Origin: an uncultured Clostridia bacterium | GTDB lineage: Bacteria > Bacillota > Clostridia > Christensenellales > UBA1242 | Reading direction: 5' to 3' | Assembly (NCBI GenBank): GCA_937911885.1 | Contig: CALDPW010000046.1 | Span: 1 to 7,264, forward strand | DNA: 7,264 nucleotides | Part shown: piece after piece, positions 1 through 6,339 of the stretch | Layout: each line of letters starts with the position of its first letter | Numbering within the stretch: position 1 is the stretch's first letter | Translations under genes and position numbers: made by a program | Notes under the pieces: model-generated | Databases searched by the model: none | What the model was told of the DNA's origin: nothing | Seen by the model: only the letters and a program-made list of their open reading frames with translations

Positions 1-128
1 ATATGGATATTATATCAGCCGATGTTTGTTTAAATATTGAAACAACAAGAGATGGTTGGCATGAAATAAGAATTTTTGCACGATCAAAGCGAATGAAAAA
101 TTTAAGTGCATTAATTAGTGAAAACTGA
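1..128 (+). CDS. minE: MinE C-terminal end (5'-partial), tentative
   Basis: The frame starting at base 3 is open from the left edge to a TGA at 126-128, so this is the last 41 or so residues of a gene that begins outside the window. MinE is the topological factor that drives MinCD oscillation and places the division septum. The visible residues fit the C-terminal half of MinE: a stretch beginning MDII, then ADVCLNIE where MinE has its beta strand after the KYV-I-D region, an acidic/glycine turn (RDG), a last strand (HEIRIFA), and a basic KRMK tail like the KKMK end of clostridial MinE proteins. Context agrees: clostridial min genes often lie just before the spoIVFA/spoIVFB pair, as here. The match is by memory over a short fragment. 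An ACT-domain end of another protein is the main alternative. Confidence 0.5.
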   Translation, partial: MDIISADVCLNIETTRDGWHEIRIFARSKRMKNLSALISEN

Positions 129-135
129 TTTTTTT
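113..135 (+). terminator. Weak intrinsic terminator after minE
   Basis: A 7-bp stem (113-119 with 124-130, including one G-U pair) closed by a GAAA tetraloop runs into seven T residues (129-135). The TGA stop of the upstream gene lies inside the right arm. The stem is AT-rich and thus weak, so read-through into the next genes is likely. The call rests on geometry only. Confidence 0.3.
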
Positions 136-136
136 A

Positions 137-165
137 ACATAATATTAATATTAATTTCATACTTA
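137..165 (+). promoter_or_regulatory. Possible sigma-E-type promoter for spoIVFA-spoIVFB
   Basis: The -10-like element CATACTTA (158-165) matches 6 of 8 positions of the Bacillus sigma-E consensus CATACAHT. At a 14-bp spacing upstream, ACATAAT (137-143) matches 5 of 7 positions of the sigma-E -35 consensus KMATATT. Transcription would begin near 172, giving a leader of about 10 nt. The pair of genes it would serve is expressed in the mother cell under sigma-E in Bacillus, which is why the match was considered. In such AT-rich DNA, chance matches are common. Confidence 0.3.
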
Positions 166-187
166 TTATTAGGGTATAAGTATGAAA
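155..187. repeat. Perfect 12-bp inverted repeat around the spoIVFA start codon
   Basis: TTTCATACTTAT (155-166) and ATAAGTATGAAA (176-187) are exact reverse complements separated by 9 nt (TATTAGGGT). As RNA this would be a 12-bp hairpin with the ATG start codon (182-184) buried in the right arm and the only Shine-Dalgarno-like bases, AGGG (171-174), in the loop. As DNA it is a dyad that covers the -10-like element at 158-165. It may be a translational lock on read-through transcripts, an operator, or both. The sequence fact is certain; the role is inferred. Confidence 0.75.
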
Positions 188-793
188 CAATTAGAAGTGT
201 TAAGCATTAAAAAGAACATAATTAAAAATGTTAATATTAAACTAGAAAATAAAAAATCTTTAATTGTTTGCTTGTGTAATATATGTTTTATTTTTATGTT
301 TTCTTTTGGGTTGTTTGCATTTAATAATACTGAAATATCAAATGTTTGTGTGCAAGTTTTTAATCCGATAAATTCACTGTATAACAATTCGAATAATATT
401 ATATTCACATCAAATGGCAACAATAATTTTGTTAATACAAAAAACTTAAAATTAATTGTGCCAATTATAAGTTCGCAAGTTAAAAACAATATTACTGAAT
501 TAAGGTTTTTAATTGATAATTCAATAATGGTTAAAGCTTGTGAGGATGGTGTTGTGTCAAACATGGGAGTATTACCTAATGGTGAAAAGTTTATTGAAAT
601 TTCGCATAATGCTCAAGTTGTAACACGATATTCAAATATTGATATAACTGGTGTTGTGATTAATGAATTAGTAAAAAAGGGTAAAGATATTGCTACGGCA
701 AAACAAAACTCATATGTTAACTTATCGGTGTTTATTGATGGCGTAGCACAAAATATTTCAATATCTAAAAATTATATTATATGGGAAAATTGA
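182..793 (+). CDS. spoIVFA: SpoIVFA-like membrane protein with inactive M23 fold
   Basis: The 203-residue protein has a basic N-terminus, one membrane span at about residues 27-47, an Asn-rich linker, and a C-terminal lysostaphin/M23-like fold at about 115-195. The fold is recognised from its pattern: V-x-A-x-x-DG-V-V (117-125), IxISH (138-142), TRYSNI (148-153), V-x-KG-x-x-I (164-170) and LSVFIDG (181-187). Active M23 peptidases carry an HxH on the penultimate strand; here that position reads NLSVF, so catalysis is not expected. In Bacillus, SpoIVFA anchors and restrains the SpoIVFB protease in the outer forespore membrane. The same role is inferred from fold, topology and the 13-nt overlap with the protease gene. 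It is shorter than Bacillus SpoIVFA (264 residues). The ATG is preceded by AGGG at a spacing of 7. Confidence 0.7.
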   Translation: MKQLEVLSIKKNIIKNVNIKLENKKSLIVCLCNICFIFMFSFGLFAFNNTEISNVCVQVFNPINSLYNNSNNIIFTSNGNNNFVNTKNLKLIVPIISSQVKNNITELRFLIDNSIMVKACEDGVVSNMGVLPNGEKFIEISHNAQVVTRYSNIDITGVVINELVKKGKDIATAKQNSYVNLSVFIDGVAQNISISKNYIIWEN

Positions 794-1593
794 AAATAAC
801 AATTCATCCATTGTTTATAGTGTTTTCATTTATTTTAATATATTTTGGGTTAATTAATCAGTTTTTTATATATTTGTTAGTTTTGTGTATTCATGAATAT
901 TCGCACTATTTTGTGGCAAAAAGGTGTGGGTATGTGTTAAACAAAATGGTATTTATGCCATATGGTGCTGGTATTAGTGGTGAATCGCAAATAATAAATC
1001 CTAAACACGAAATACTAATTGCTATTGCTGGGCCTCTTGTTAACTTAATATGTGTTGTGGTTTGTGTTGCGTTGTGGTGGATATTTCCAACAACTTTTAT
1101 ATACACACAAACTTTTGTTTTTGCTTCAATGGCTTTGGGATTTTTTAACTTATTACCTGTGTTTCCACTTGATGGTGGTAGAGTTGCAATTTGTTATTTA
1201 TCTAACAAAATTAATAAAATGTTAGTATATAAAATAATGAAATATATTTGTTTGTTTTTTAGTTTATTATTTTTAGTTTTGTTTGTTATATCAATTTTTA
1301 ATTCCATTAATTTAACTTTTATGTTTACAAGTGTTTTTTTGTTTTTTTCATGTTTTGGAACTGACGAAAATGTTTATTTTGAACGTAGTTTGGTTTTATG
1401 TAATACCAAGCAGATATCAACACCTGTTGAGGTTAAAACATTTGTTGTAAACAAAGATGTTTCGGTTTATCAATTGGCTAAGTGTGTTAGTGGTAATTAC
1501 TTTACTGTTTTTAAAGTTGTTGATAGTGATAACAATATTATAAAAACAATAACTGAAAATGATCTTATTAAAATTTTAAACAACCATAAATAA
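781..1593 (+). CDS. spoIVFB: SpoIVFB-like intramembrane M50 metalloprotease
   Basis: This 270-residue protein is a site-2-protease-family enzyme that cuts within or next to membrane segments; Bacillus SpoIVFB removes the pro-sequence of sigma-K in the mother cell. It opens with the typical IHPLF (8-12) and has the zinc motif HEYSH (H38, E39, H42) inside a membrane segment. The third ligand motif, N123-LLP-VFPL-D131-GGR, also lies in a hydrophobic stretch, and further spans fill about 150-192. Residues from about 210 to 268 look like a single CBS-type nucleotide-sensing domain, as in SpoIVFB. All catalytic residues are present. The length is close to Bacillus SpoIVFB (288). The start overlaps the preceding gene by 13 nt in another frame and lacks a Shine-Dalgarno, which suggests translational coupling. 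A general M50 protease with a substrate other than pro-sigma-K cannot be excluded. Confidence 0.85.
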   Translation: MGKLKITIHPLFIVFSFILIYFGLINQFFIYLLVLCIHEYSHYFVAKRCGYVLNKMVFMPYGAGISGESQIINPKHEILIAIAGPLVNLICVVVCVALWWIFPTTFIYTQTFVFASMALGFFNLLPVFPLDGGRVAICYLSNKINKMLVYKIMKYICLFFSLLFLVLFVISIFNSINLTFMFTSVFLFFSCFGTDENVYFERSLVLCNTKQISTPVEVKTFVVNKDVSVYQLAKCVSGNYFTVFKVVDSDNNIIKTITENDLIKILNNHK

Positions 1594-1614
1594 GTGGTTG
1601 TTTTTATTTTTTTT
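1578..1614 (+). terminator. Intrinsic terminator after spoIVFB
   Basis: AAACAACCA (1578-1586) pairs perfectly with TGGTTGTTT (1595-1603) around an 8-nt loop, followed by a T-rich tract to 1614. The TAA stop of spoIVFB (1591-1593) sits in the loop, so the stem begins inside the coding sequence. It separates the spoIVF block from the next gene. Confidence 0.8.
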
Positions 1615-1628
1615 AATTGTGTTTTATG

Positions 1629-1648
1629 TGTTAAAATGTTGGTAGGAG
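1629..1648 (+). promoter_or_regulatory. Extended -10 promoter and Shine-Dalgarno of the DUF4132 gene
   Basis: TG-T-TAAAAT (1629-1637) fits an extended -10 element; no good -35 is seen at 16-18 bp, where there is only a T-run. Transcription would start near 1644, directly at a strong Shine-Dalgarno, AGGAG (1644-1648), 7 nt before the ATG at 1656. This is the clearest ribosome binding site among the plus-strand genes and fixes the start. Confidence 0.5.
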
Positions 1649-1655
1649 AATTGAT

Positions 1656-3935
1656 ATGCCATATTACATTACAAAAGAAATTATTAACAAACAAATTAGC
1701 AATATTTTTGTTAGTGCTAAGGCCCCCTATGAGGTTATTAGTAAAATTGAAAATGATTTGGTAAACAATACTTTTAATATTTTAAATAATAGCTTTGAAA
1801 TTGAAAAGATTGTTCCATTAAAATTTGCTACCATTGACATTAATGACATTGTTGATTTGTTGTTTCAGGTTAAAGATTATAAATTTTATTTAACATATAT
1901 TATTCAAATTTTATTAGCATCAAAACATTATAATGAAATATGCATATTTTTTAATAGAACATTTGTTAATCATATTGGCAATGTTAGTTATGTTAGTAAA
2001 GATTTAAATTATGAATTTAGTGAACGATATTTTGATAGATTTATTGAAGCTGTTAAATATTGTGAAATAGATAATTTTAAAATTATTCCATTTTTATTTG
2101 AAATATACAAAAGTGAAAAGGGAAGTTTAATTAATAAATTTTTAAGACCAGCAAAAGAATTTTTGAAATATTTTATTGCTAGTAACGAGGGAACATATTT
2201 AAATTACATTAACACCGAAGAAAATTATGTTTTGGGTTATAAAATATATTGTGAAATTTTTAAGGATAAAGGTGCTAGTAAACTAGTTGATAATTTGGTT
2301 TGTGAAAATTATTTTAACAAACAGGATTTATTTGATTTGTTTATTGCTTGTGGAGATGTTGGTATAGATCAATTAAAAGAATATATTATTAAGTCTTCGC
2401 CTGAAAAACAAAAAATTGCTCTTAATTTTTATTTAACTTTTGGTGCGAATGTAAAAAAATCTTTGCCAGAACTTTATGAACAAGTTGAAAATCAACAAAT
2501 AAAATCAATTATAAAAGCAGAAATTGATCTTGGTAAAACTGTTGATTTTAAAAGTATTAAAGAATTTGTTGAATATGCAACAGCTCATACTCATGAAACT
2601 GTTATTAATCAAATTAGCACAAAATATTTAACCTATTTAAAAAATGGTGAAAAGGCTAACGATTTTGTAATTACATATTTAATAAATGTTTTTAAAAATA
2701 TTACAAGCCCAATAATAATTAAAAAATATGATTATTTATTAAACTTTTTTTCTCAAACCGAAATTGATAAACTGGGATTTAACTTGTTAAGGGAATTAAA
2801 TGGAAACATTAACAACGAAAACAAATGGATTTGTGCATTTGTGTGTGCAGTTTGTTCGGACTTAGTTGTTTCTCATGTTATAAATTTGGTTCCAACTTGT
2901 TTAGGAAATGTTGATGTTTCAACATTTGTTTTGGGAGTTGTTTCGCATACTGGTTGTGCGTCGGCAATAAATTTGATTAAACAACTTTACATGGAAAGCA
3001 ATAATAAACAATATTATTTTTCATTTTTAGAAAACTTGGCTGAAACTACTGGTATTTCGGCATTAGATTTTTTGGATGAAATGGTTTCAGATTATGGACT
3101 AAGCGAAGAATGCACAAAAACCATTATGTGTAATGGCGAAACTTTGCAGTTTGAAGTTTTGAACACTTTAAATGTAAAAGTAAAAAATGTTAATTCAAAC
3201 AACTATGTAAATTTATCAACAAGTTCTTTTGATGATGCAATTAGTGCCAGGGGATTATTTAATGATTTGTGTTTTGAAATAAAACAACAAATTTTAAATT
3301 TTAAAAATGCTTTTATTGCTAAGCGAGTTTGGCAACCACAAGTTTTTGCAAATAATATTTTATCTAATCCTTTGTTAAAACAAATTGCAAGCTCGTTGGT
3401 TTTTGGTATTTATGATAAAGACAACTTAATTGATATATTAAATTTTGAAAATATTGATAGAGTTGATGAAAAATACAGAATTGCATTAGTTCATCCTTGC
3501 GAACTTAATGAAGATCAACTAAAACAATATTATGGAAAATTTGAACCTTTTACACAAATTAATCAAAAAGTGTTTGTGGCAAACAATTATGATTTTTCTA
3601 ACAATTTTTCAACAGTGTTTAATGGTGTTGCTGTATCGGATATAACATTTAATAACAGATTGAGGACTTTTGATTATAAAATGAGCATTAGTAATGGGGT
3701 TTATTATTATAAGCCAATTGAATCTGCAAATTTGCTAATTACGGTTGAGATTGAAAAATCTAATCACAAAAACCATAGCATTATTGGTAACATAAAGTTT
3801 TATACTCTAAGCTTACTAAATTATATTAATAGTAAGTATGTTATTACCGATGTTAATCCTGAACAAATTGGTTCAATTAACGCTAGGGTTTATTCTAATT
3901 GCTTAAACGAGATTTTTGAAGCATGCTTTAAATAA
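1656..3935 (+). CDS. DUF4132 family protein, function unknown
   Basis: The 759-residue protein has no signal peptide or membrane span and is probably cytoplasmic. Residues from about 1 to 380 are mostly helical; segments such as 225-290 look like degenerate HEAT-type helical pairs. The rest fits DUF4132. Its marks are W391 starting a helical region, LAETTGISALDFLDEMV (461-477) followed by DYGL (479-482), a short beta segment at 493-512, R557-V-WQP before LVFG (581-584), V612-HP-CEL (612-617) and PFTQINQKVF (631-640). DUF4132 is known from WGR-domain proteins such as the E. coli MolR/YehI group, whose biochemical role is not established. The N-terminal WGR domain (Trp-Gly-Arg) of those proteins is not seen here. 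The gene has its own promoter and is bounded by terminators, with no AAA ATPase, VWA or SWIM partner in the window. The family call is by motif memory. Confidence 0.75.
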   Translation: MPYYITKEIINKQISNIFVSAKAPYEVISKIENDLVNNTFNILNNSFEIEKIVPLKFATIDINDIVDLLFQVKDYKFYLTYIIQILLASKHYNEICIFFNRTFVNHIGNVSYVSKDLNYEFSERYFDRFIEAVKYCEIDNFKIIPFLFEIYKSEKGSLINKFLRPAKEFLKYFIASNEGTYLNYINTEENYVLGYKIYCEIFKDKGASKLVDNLVCENYFNKQDLFDLFIACGDVGIDQLKEYIIKSSPEKQKIALNFYLTFGANVKKSLPELYEQVENQQIKSIIKAEIDLGKTVDFKSIKEFVEYATAHTHETVINQISTKYLTYLKNGEKANDFVITYLINVFKNITSPIIIKKYDYLLNFFSQTEIDKLGFNLLRELNGNINNENKWICAFVCAVCSDLVVSHVINLVPTCLGNVDVSTFVLGVVSHTGCASAINLIKQLYMESNNKQYYFSFLENLAETTGISALDFLDEMVSDYGLSEECTKTIMCNGETLQFEVLNTLNVKVKNVNSNNYVNLSTSSFDDAISARGLFNDLCFEIKQQILNFKNAFIAKRVWQPQVFANNILSNPLLKQIASSLVFGIYDKDNLIDILNFENIDRVDEKYRIALVHPCELNEDQLKQYYGKFEPFTQINQKVFVANNYDFSNNFSTVFNGVAVSDITFNNRLRTFDYKMSISNGVYYYKPIESANLLITVEIEKSNHKNHSIIGNIKFYTLSLLNYINSKYVITDVNPEQIGSINARVYSNCLNEIFEACFK

Positions 3936-3966
3936 AAAACAAAGTCACATTAAGTGGCTTTGTTTT
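3936..3966. terminator. Bidirectional terminator between convergent genes
   Basis: AAAACAAAGTCAC (3936-3948) pairs with GTGGCTTTGTTTT (3954-3966) over 13 bp with one G-U pair and a 5-nt loop. The plus-strand transcript ends in a T-run (3963-3966). In the minus-strand transcript the stem has one A-C mismatch and is followed by a run of six U, then AUUU. It starts one base after the DUF4132 stop and overlaps the stop of the minus-strand zinc-ribbon gene, so it can serve both. Confidence 0.85.
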
Positions 3967-4108
3967 AATATTTAGTAAATTTTCCATTTCCACATGTGGG
4001 GCATGGTGGTAAAGTAATAAAACCCTCCAACTGTAAATGTGTTCCACAAAAAGTGCAAACAAATTCGCCTTCCTGTTGAATGGTGTTGCAAAAATATAAC
4101 TTTTTCAT
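3965..4108 (-). CDS. Small zinc-ribbon protein, 47 residues
   Basis: This short minus-strand frame encodes 47 residues with two CxxC knuckles, C18-C21 and C36-C39, plus a lone C7. The spacing and the residues around the knuckles (GEFVCTFCGT and LPPCPTCG) are those of rubredoxin-like zinc ribbons in small bacterial zinc-ribbon proteins, including the DUF1451-type group. It should bind one zinc; a partner (nucleic acid or protein) is not known. The start is well supported: on the minus strand AAAGGA (plus 4115-4120) lies 6 nt before the ATG. It is convergent with the DUF4132 gene, shares its terminator, and is divergent from comEC across 48 bp. The frame is real rather than random: it combines a ribosome binding site, a stop at a terminator and a complete four-Cys motif. 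Confidence 0.85.
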   Translation of the reverse strand: MKKLYFCNTIQQEGEFVCTFCGTHLQLEGFITLPPCPTCGNGKFTKY

Positions 4109-4119
4109 AAACGATCCTT

Positions 4120-4148
4120 TTAAATTAGTGTGTTAAATTTTTTATAAT
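4120..4148 (+). promoter_or_regulatory. Probable sigma-A promoter of comEC
   Basis: A perfect TATAAT (4143-4148) lies 17 bp downstream of a poor -35, TTAAAT (4120-4125). Transcription would start near 4155, leaving a leader of about 2 nt before the comEC ATG at 4157. The -35 overlaps the ribosome binding site of the divergent zinc-ribbon gene. The promoter for the minus-strand gene must lie in the same 48 bp or inside the start of comEC; I could not pick one out. Confidence 0.5.
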
Positions 4149-4156
4149 ATATTCAA

Positions 4157-6322
4157 ATGTTTAAAATAAATTTTAGACCATTATTTGTTGTGGCTGTTAG
4201 TTTAATATTTTCAACAATTGTTATTGTGAATATTTGCGATAACATAAATTTTTTATCCATAATGTTTGCAAGCATCCTTTTGTTGGCTTTTATTATGTGT
4301 GCTGTTGGTTTTGTTGCAAGTTTTTGCAAGGGGAACAATAAATTTATTTTATTTAATAAACAGTATGCTAAGTGGTTTTGTTGTTTTATTTTAGGTGTGT
4401 TAATAGCCGGTTGTGCTTTTGGTGTTGTTTGTTTAAGATATAATAACAAAGTTGACAGTGTTAGTGAGGTTGAAGTTTCGGGTAGTATTAGTGAGGTTAA
4501 ACAATATAATAACCACATGGTTGTTAATATTGATAATCTTATTATTAACAATTGTAGGGCAGGTGGTGTGCTTGAAGTTTCAATATCAAAATCGGATTCA
4601 TTTAATACTTCAAACTTTGTTAATGGTAATAATATAAAATTTGTTGCACAAATAGAAAAAGTTGATGTTAATTTAGATAATGTTTATAAAATATGCAATA
4701 ATGTTCAATACTCATCGTATACAAATGTATCAAATGTTGAAGTTTTTAATGGTGTAAAAGATGTTAGAGACATAATCAAACATAATGTAATGCTCAATTT
4801 TAGTAGTGTTATGGGGTTTGATAATGCTAACATTGCTTATTCAATTTTATTTGGTGAAAAAGATAATTTATCTAACGAAGTTTATAACATGTTTTCAACA
4901 AGTGGACTTGCCCATGTGTTAGCAGTTTCGGGTTTGCATGTTGGAGTGTTAGTATTATTAATTGTTAAACTGTTAAGTTTAATTAAATGCAACAAACATA
5001 TCAAAATGATAACACTATTTGTTTTGTTGTTATTTTATGCTTATTTAACAGGATTTACTGCAAGTGTTGTTAGAGCATCAATAATGAGTTTGGTGTTATT
5101 AGCATCTAAATTATATGGTAAGGAATATGATGCACTTAGCAGTTTAAGCTTGGCTTCAATAATTATTATAATGTTTAGTCCGCTATCAATTTTTACAGCT
5201 GGATTTCAGTTAAGTTTTGGTTGTGTTTTTGCAATAATTACATTATCAAATTATATAGCTGTGTTATTGGAAAAATTAAAACTACCAACAAAAATTGCAA
5301 ATGCGTTAGCAATATCGATTGCTGTTAATATTGGAATTTTTGCAATTATGGCAGTTCATTTTAAAACAATTAGTTTTGTTTCAATAATATCAAACCTGTT
5401 TGTGTTGCCTATGTTTTCGGTGTGTTATACTTTGTTGTTTGCATGTTTGATTTTTACAATGTTTACAAGCGTATTTAATTTTGTTTTAATTATTCCAAAC
5501 ATCATACTACATTTTATAAAAATGTTGGCAATGCTTTTTGGCGAATTAAGCGTGCTAAATATTGAAGTTTTTAATGTTGGATATTTGCCAGTAATAATAA
5601 TTTTAGCAGCTATGTTTATTATTAAATTTTTATTATCAAAAACTAGTATAAAAATTGCTGTTGCCAGTTGCTTGTTTGGTATTTCAATTTTATTAATTGT
5701 TTTAACAAATATTCCTGCAAATTTTAATACTTATTCAGTTATGTTAAACTATGCTAAATATGGAAACAATGCAATAATAACTAATAACAATAATCAAAAG
5801 GTTTTAGTTTTAAATAATGCATTAAATTACGATGCAATTCATAAATTGGCTAGCAATTATAAAATAAACACATTAGATGCTGTTGTGTGTTACAACTATA
5901 ATGTTAAAGATAACGAATCTATAAACAAAATAATAGATAAATATAATCCAAAGTCTGTTATATTTGAAACAACATATAAGGATTATATTATAAATGAGTT
6001 TAAAGGAAAAACCATATTAAAATTTTATAACAATGCTTTTAGCGAGTGTGGTATTAATTTTGAATGGGTGGTAGGTGATAGTGGAACAATTGCTCTTGCT
6101 ACTAATATTAACAATAAAAAAGTTTTGTTTGTGAGTGACAACATAAACAGAACTGACACAATGTTTTTTATTGATTACTACGATTTAATAATTTCAAATC
6201 AAAATAATTTTAGTTTTGATTTTTATGATGTTGATTATGATAAAATTTTAACTTATAGAGAAACAAAACATAAAAATGCTACAATACTAAATAACGATGT
6301 TTTCTTTACTAAAACTTTTTAA
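4157..6322 (+). CDS. comEC: ComEC/Rec2 DNA-uptake channel protein with degenerate hydrolase domain
   Basis: ComEC forms the membrane channel that carries single-stranded DNA into the cell during transformation. The 721-residue protein has N-terminal spans (about 8-95) and an extracytoplasmic OB-like part (about 103-195). C133 and C180 there could form the disulfide known in Bacillus ComEC. The Competence domain (about 225-520) carries the signature SGLAHVLAVSGLHVGVL (249-265), GFTASVVRASIM (299-310) and AGFQLSFG (348-355). Residues from about 526 keep the strand pattern of a metallo-beta-lactamase fold, but the GQGD turn reads YGNNA (535-539) and the HxHxDH metal site is replaced around CYNYNVKDN (578-586). 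A stop codon at 4145 excludes a start further upstream. There is no Shine-Dalgarno. holA follows after 17 nt, a conserved Firmicutes order. Confidence 0.93.
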   Translation: MFKINFRPLFVVAVSLIFSTIVIVNICDNINFLSIMFASILLLAFIMCAVGFVASFCKGNNKFILFNKQYAKWFCCFILGVLIAGCAFGVVCLRYNNKVDSVSEVEVSGSISEVKQYNNHMVVNIDNLIINNCRAGGVLEVSISKSDSFNTSNFVNGNNIKFVAQIEKVDVNLDNVYKICNNVQYSSYTNVSNVEVFNGVKDVRDIIKHNVMLNFSSVMGFDNANIAYSILFGEKDNLSNEVYNMFSTSGLAHVLAVSGLHVGVLVLLIVKLLSLIKCNKHIKMITLFVLLLFYAYLTGFTASVVRASIMSLVLLASKLYGKEYDALSSLSLASIIIIMFSPLSIFTAGFQLSFGCVFAIITLSNYIAVLLEKLKLPTKIANALAISIAVNIGIFAIMAVHFKTISFVSIISNLFVLPMFSVCYTLLFACLIFTMFTSVFNFVLIIPNIILHFIKMLAMLFGELSVLNIEVFNVGYLPVIIILAAMFIIKFLLSKTSIKIAVASCLFGISILLIVLTNIPANFNTYSVMLNYAKYGNNAIITNNNNQKVLVLNNALNYDAIHKLASNYKINTLDAVVCYNYNVKDNESINKIIDKYNPKSVIFETTYKDYIINEFKGKTILKFYNNAFSECGINFEWVVGDSGTIALATNINNKKVLFVSDNINRTDTMFFIDYYDLIISNQNNFSFDFYDVDYDKILTYRETKHKNATILNNDVFFTKTF

Positions 6323-6339
6323 AATGGTATAACAAAAAT

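Noticed and set aside
3..77. Resemblance of the left-edge peptide to the start of IspE (an A...LN...RDG-H-E pattern)
   Set aside because: IspE runs about 280 residues from this motif, but the frame stops 41 codons in, and the tail does not fit IspE. The C-terminus of MinE explains the length, the basic tail and the neighbours better.
126..181. TGA read as tryptophan (Mollicutes-type code) extending the first gene past 128
   Set aside because: Trp is written TGG in the well-matched proteins here, TGA ends the spoIVFA-like gene at a sensible place, and no motif requires TGA as a sense codon.
169..564. Open frame of 131 codons on the minus strand
   Set aside because: It lies wholly opposite the spoIVFA-like gene except at its end, has no ribosome binding site or recognisable domain, and reflects AT-rich, stop-poor antisense sequence.
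4153..4551. Open frame of 132 codons on the minus strand
   Set aside because: It is antisense to the membrane-rich 5' part of comEC, with hydrophobic low-complexity content and no motif. It would also have to run through the divergent promoter region.
4452..4637. Open frame of 61 codons on the plus strand
   Set aside because: It is an out-of-frame shadow within comEC with no ribosome binding site and no domain.
6324..6332. ATG at 6324 as the start of holA
   Set aside because: This frame meets a stop after two codons; the family-consistent N-terminus begins at 6340.
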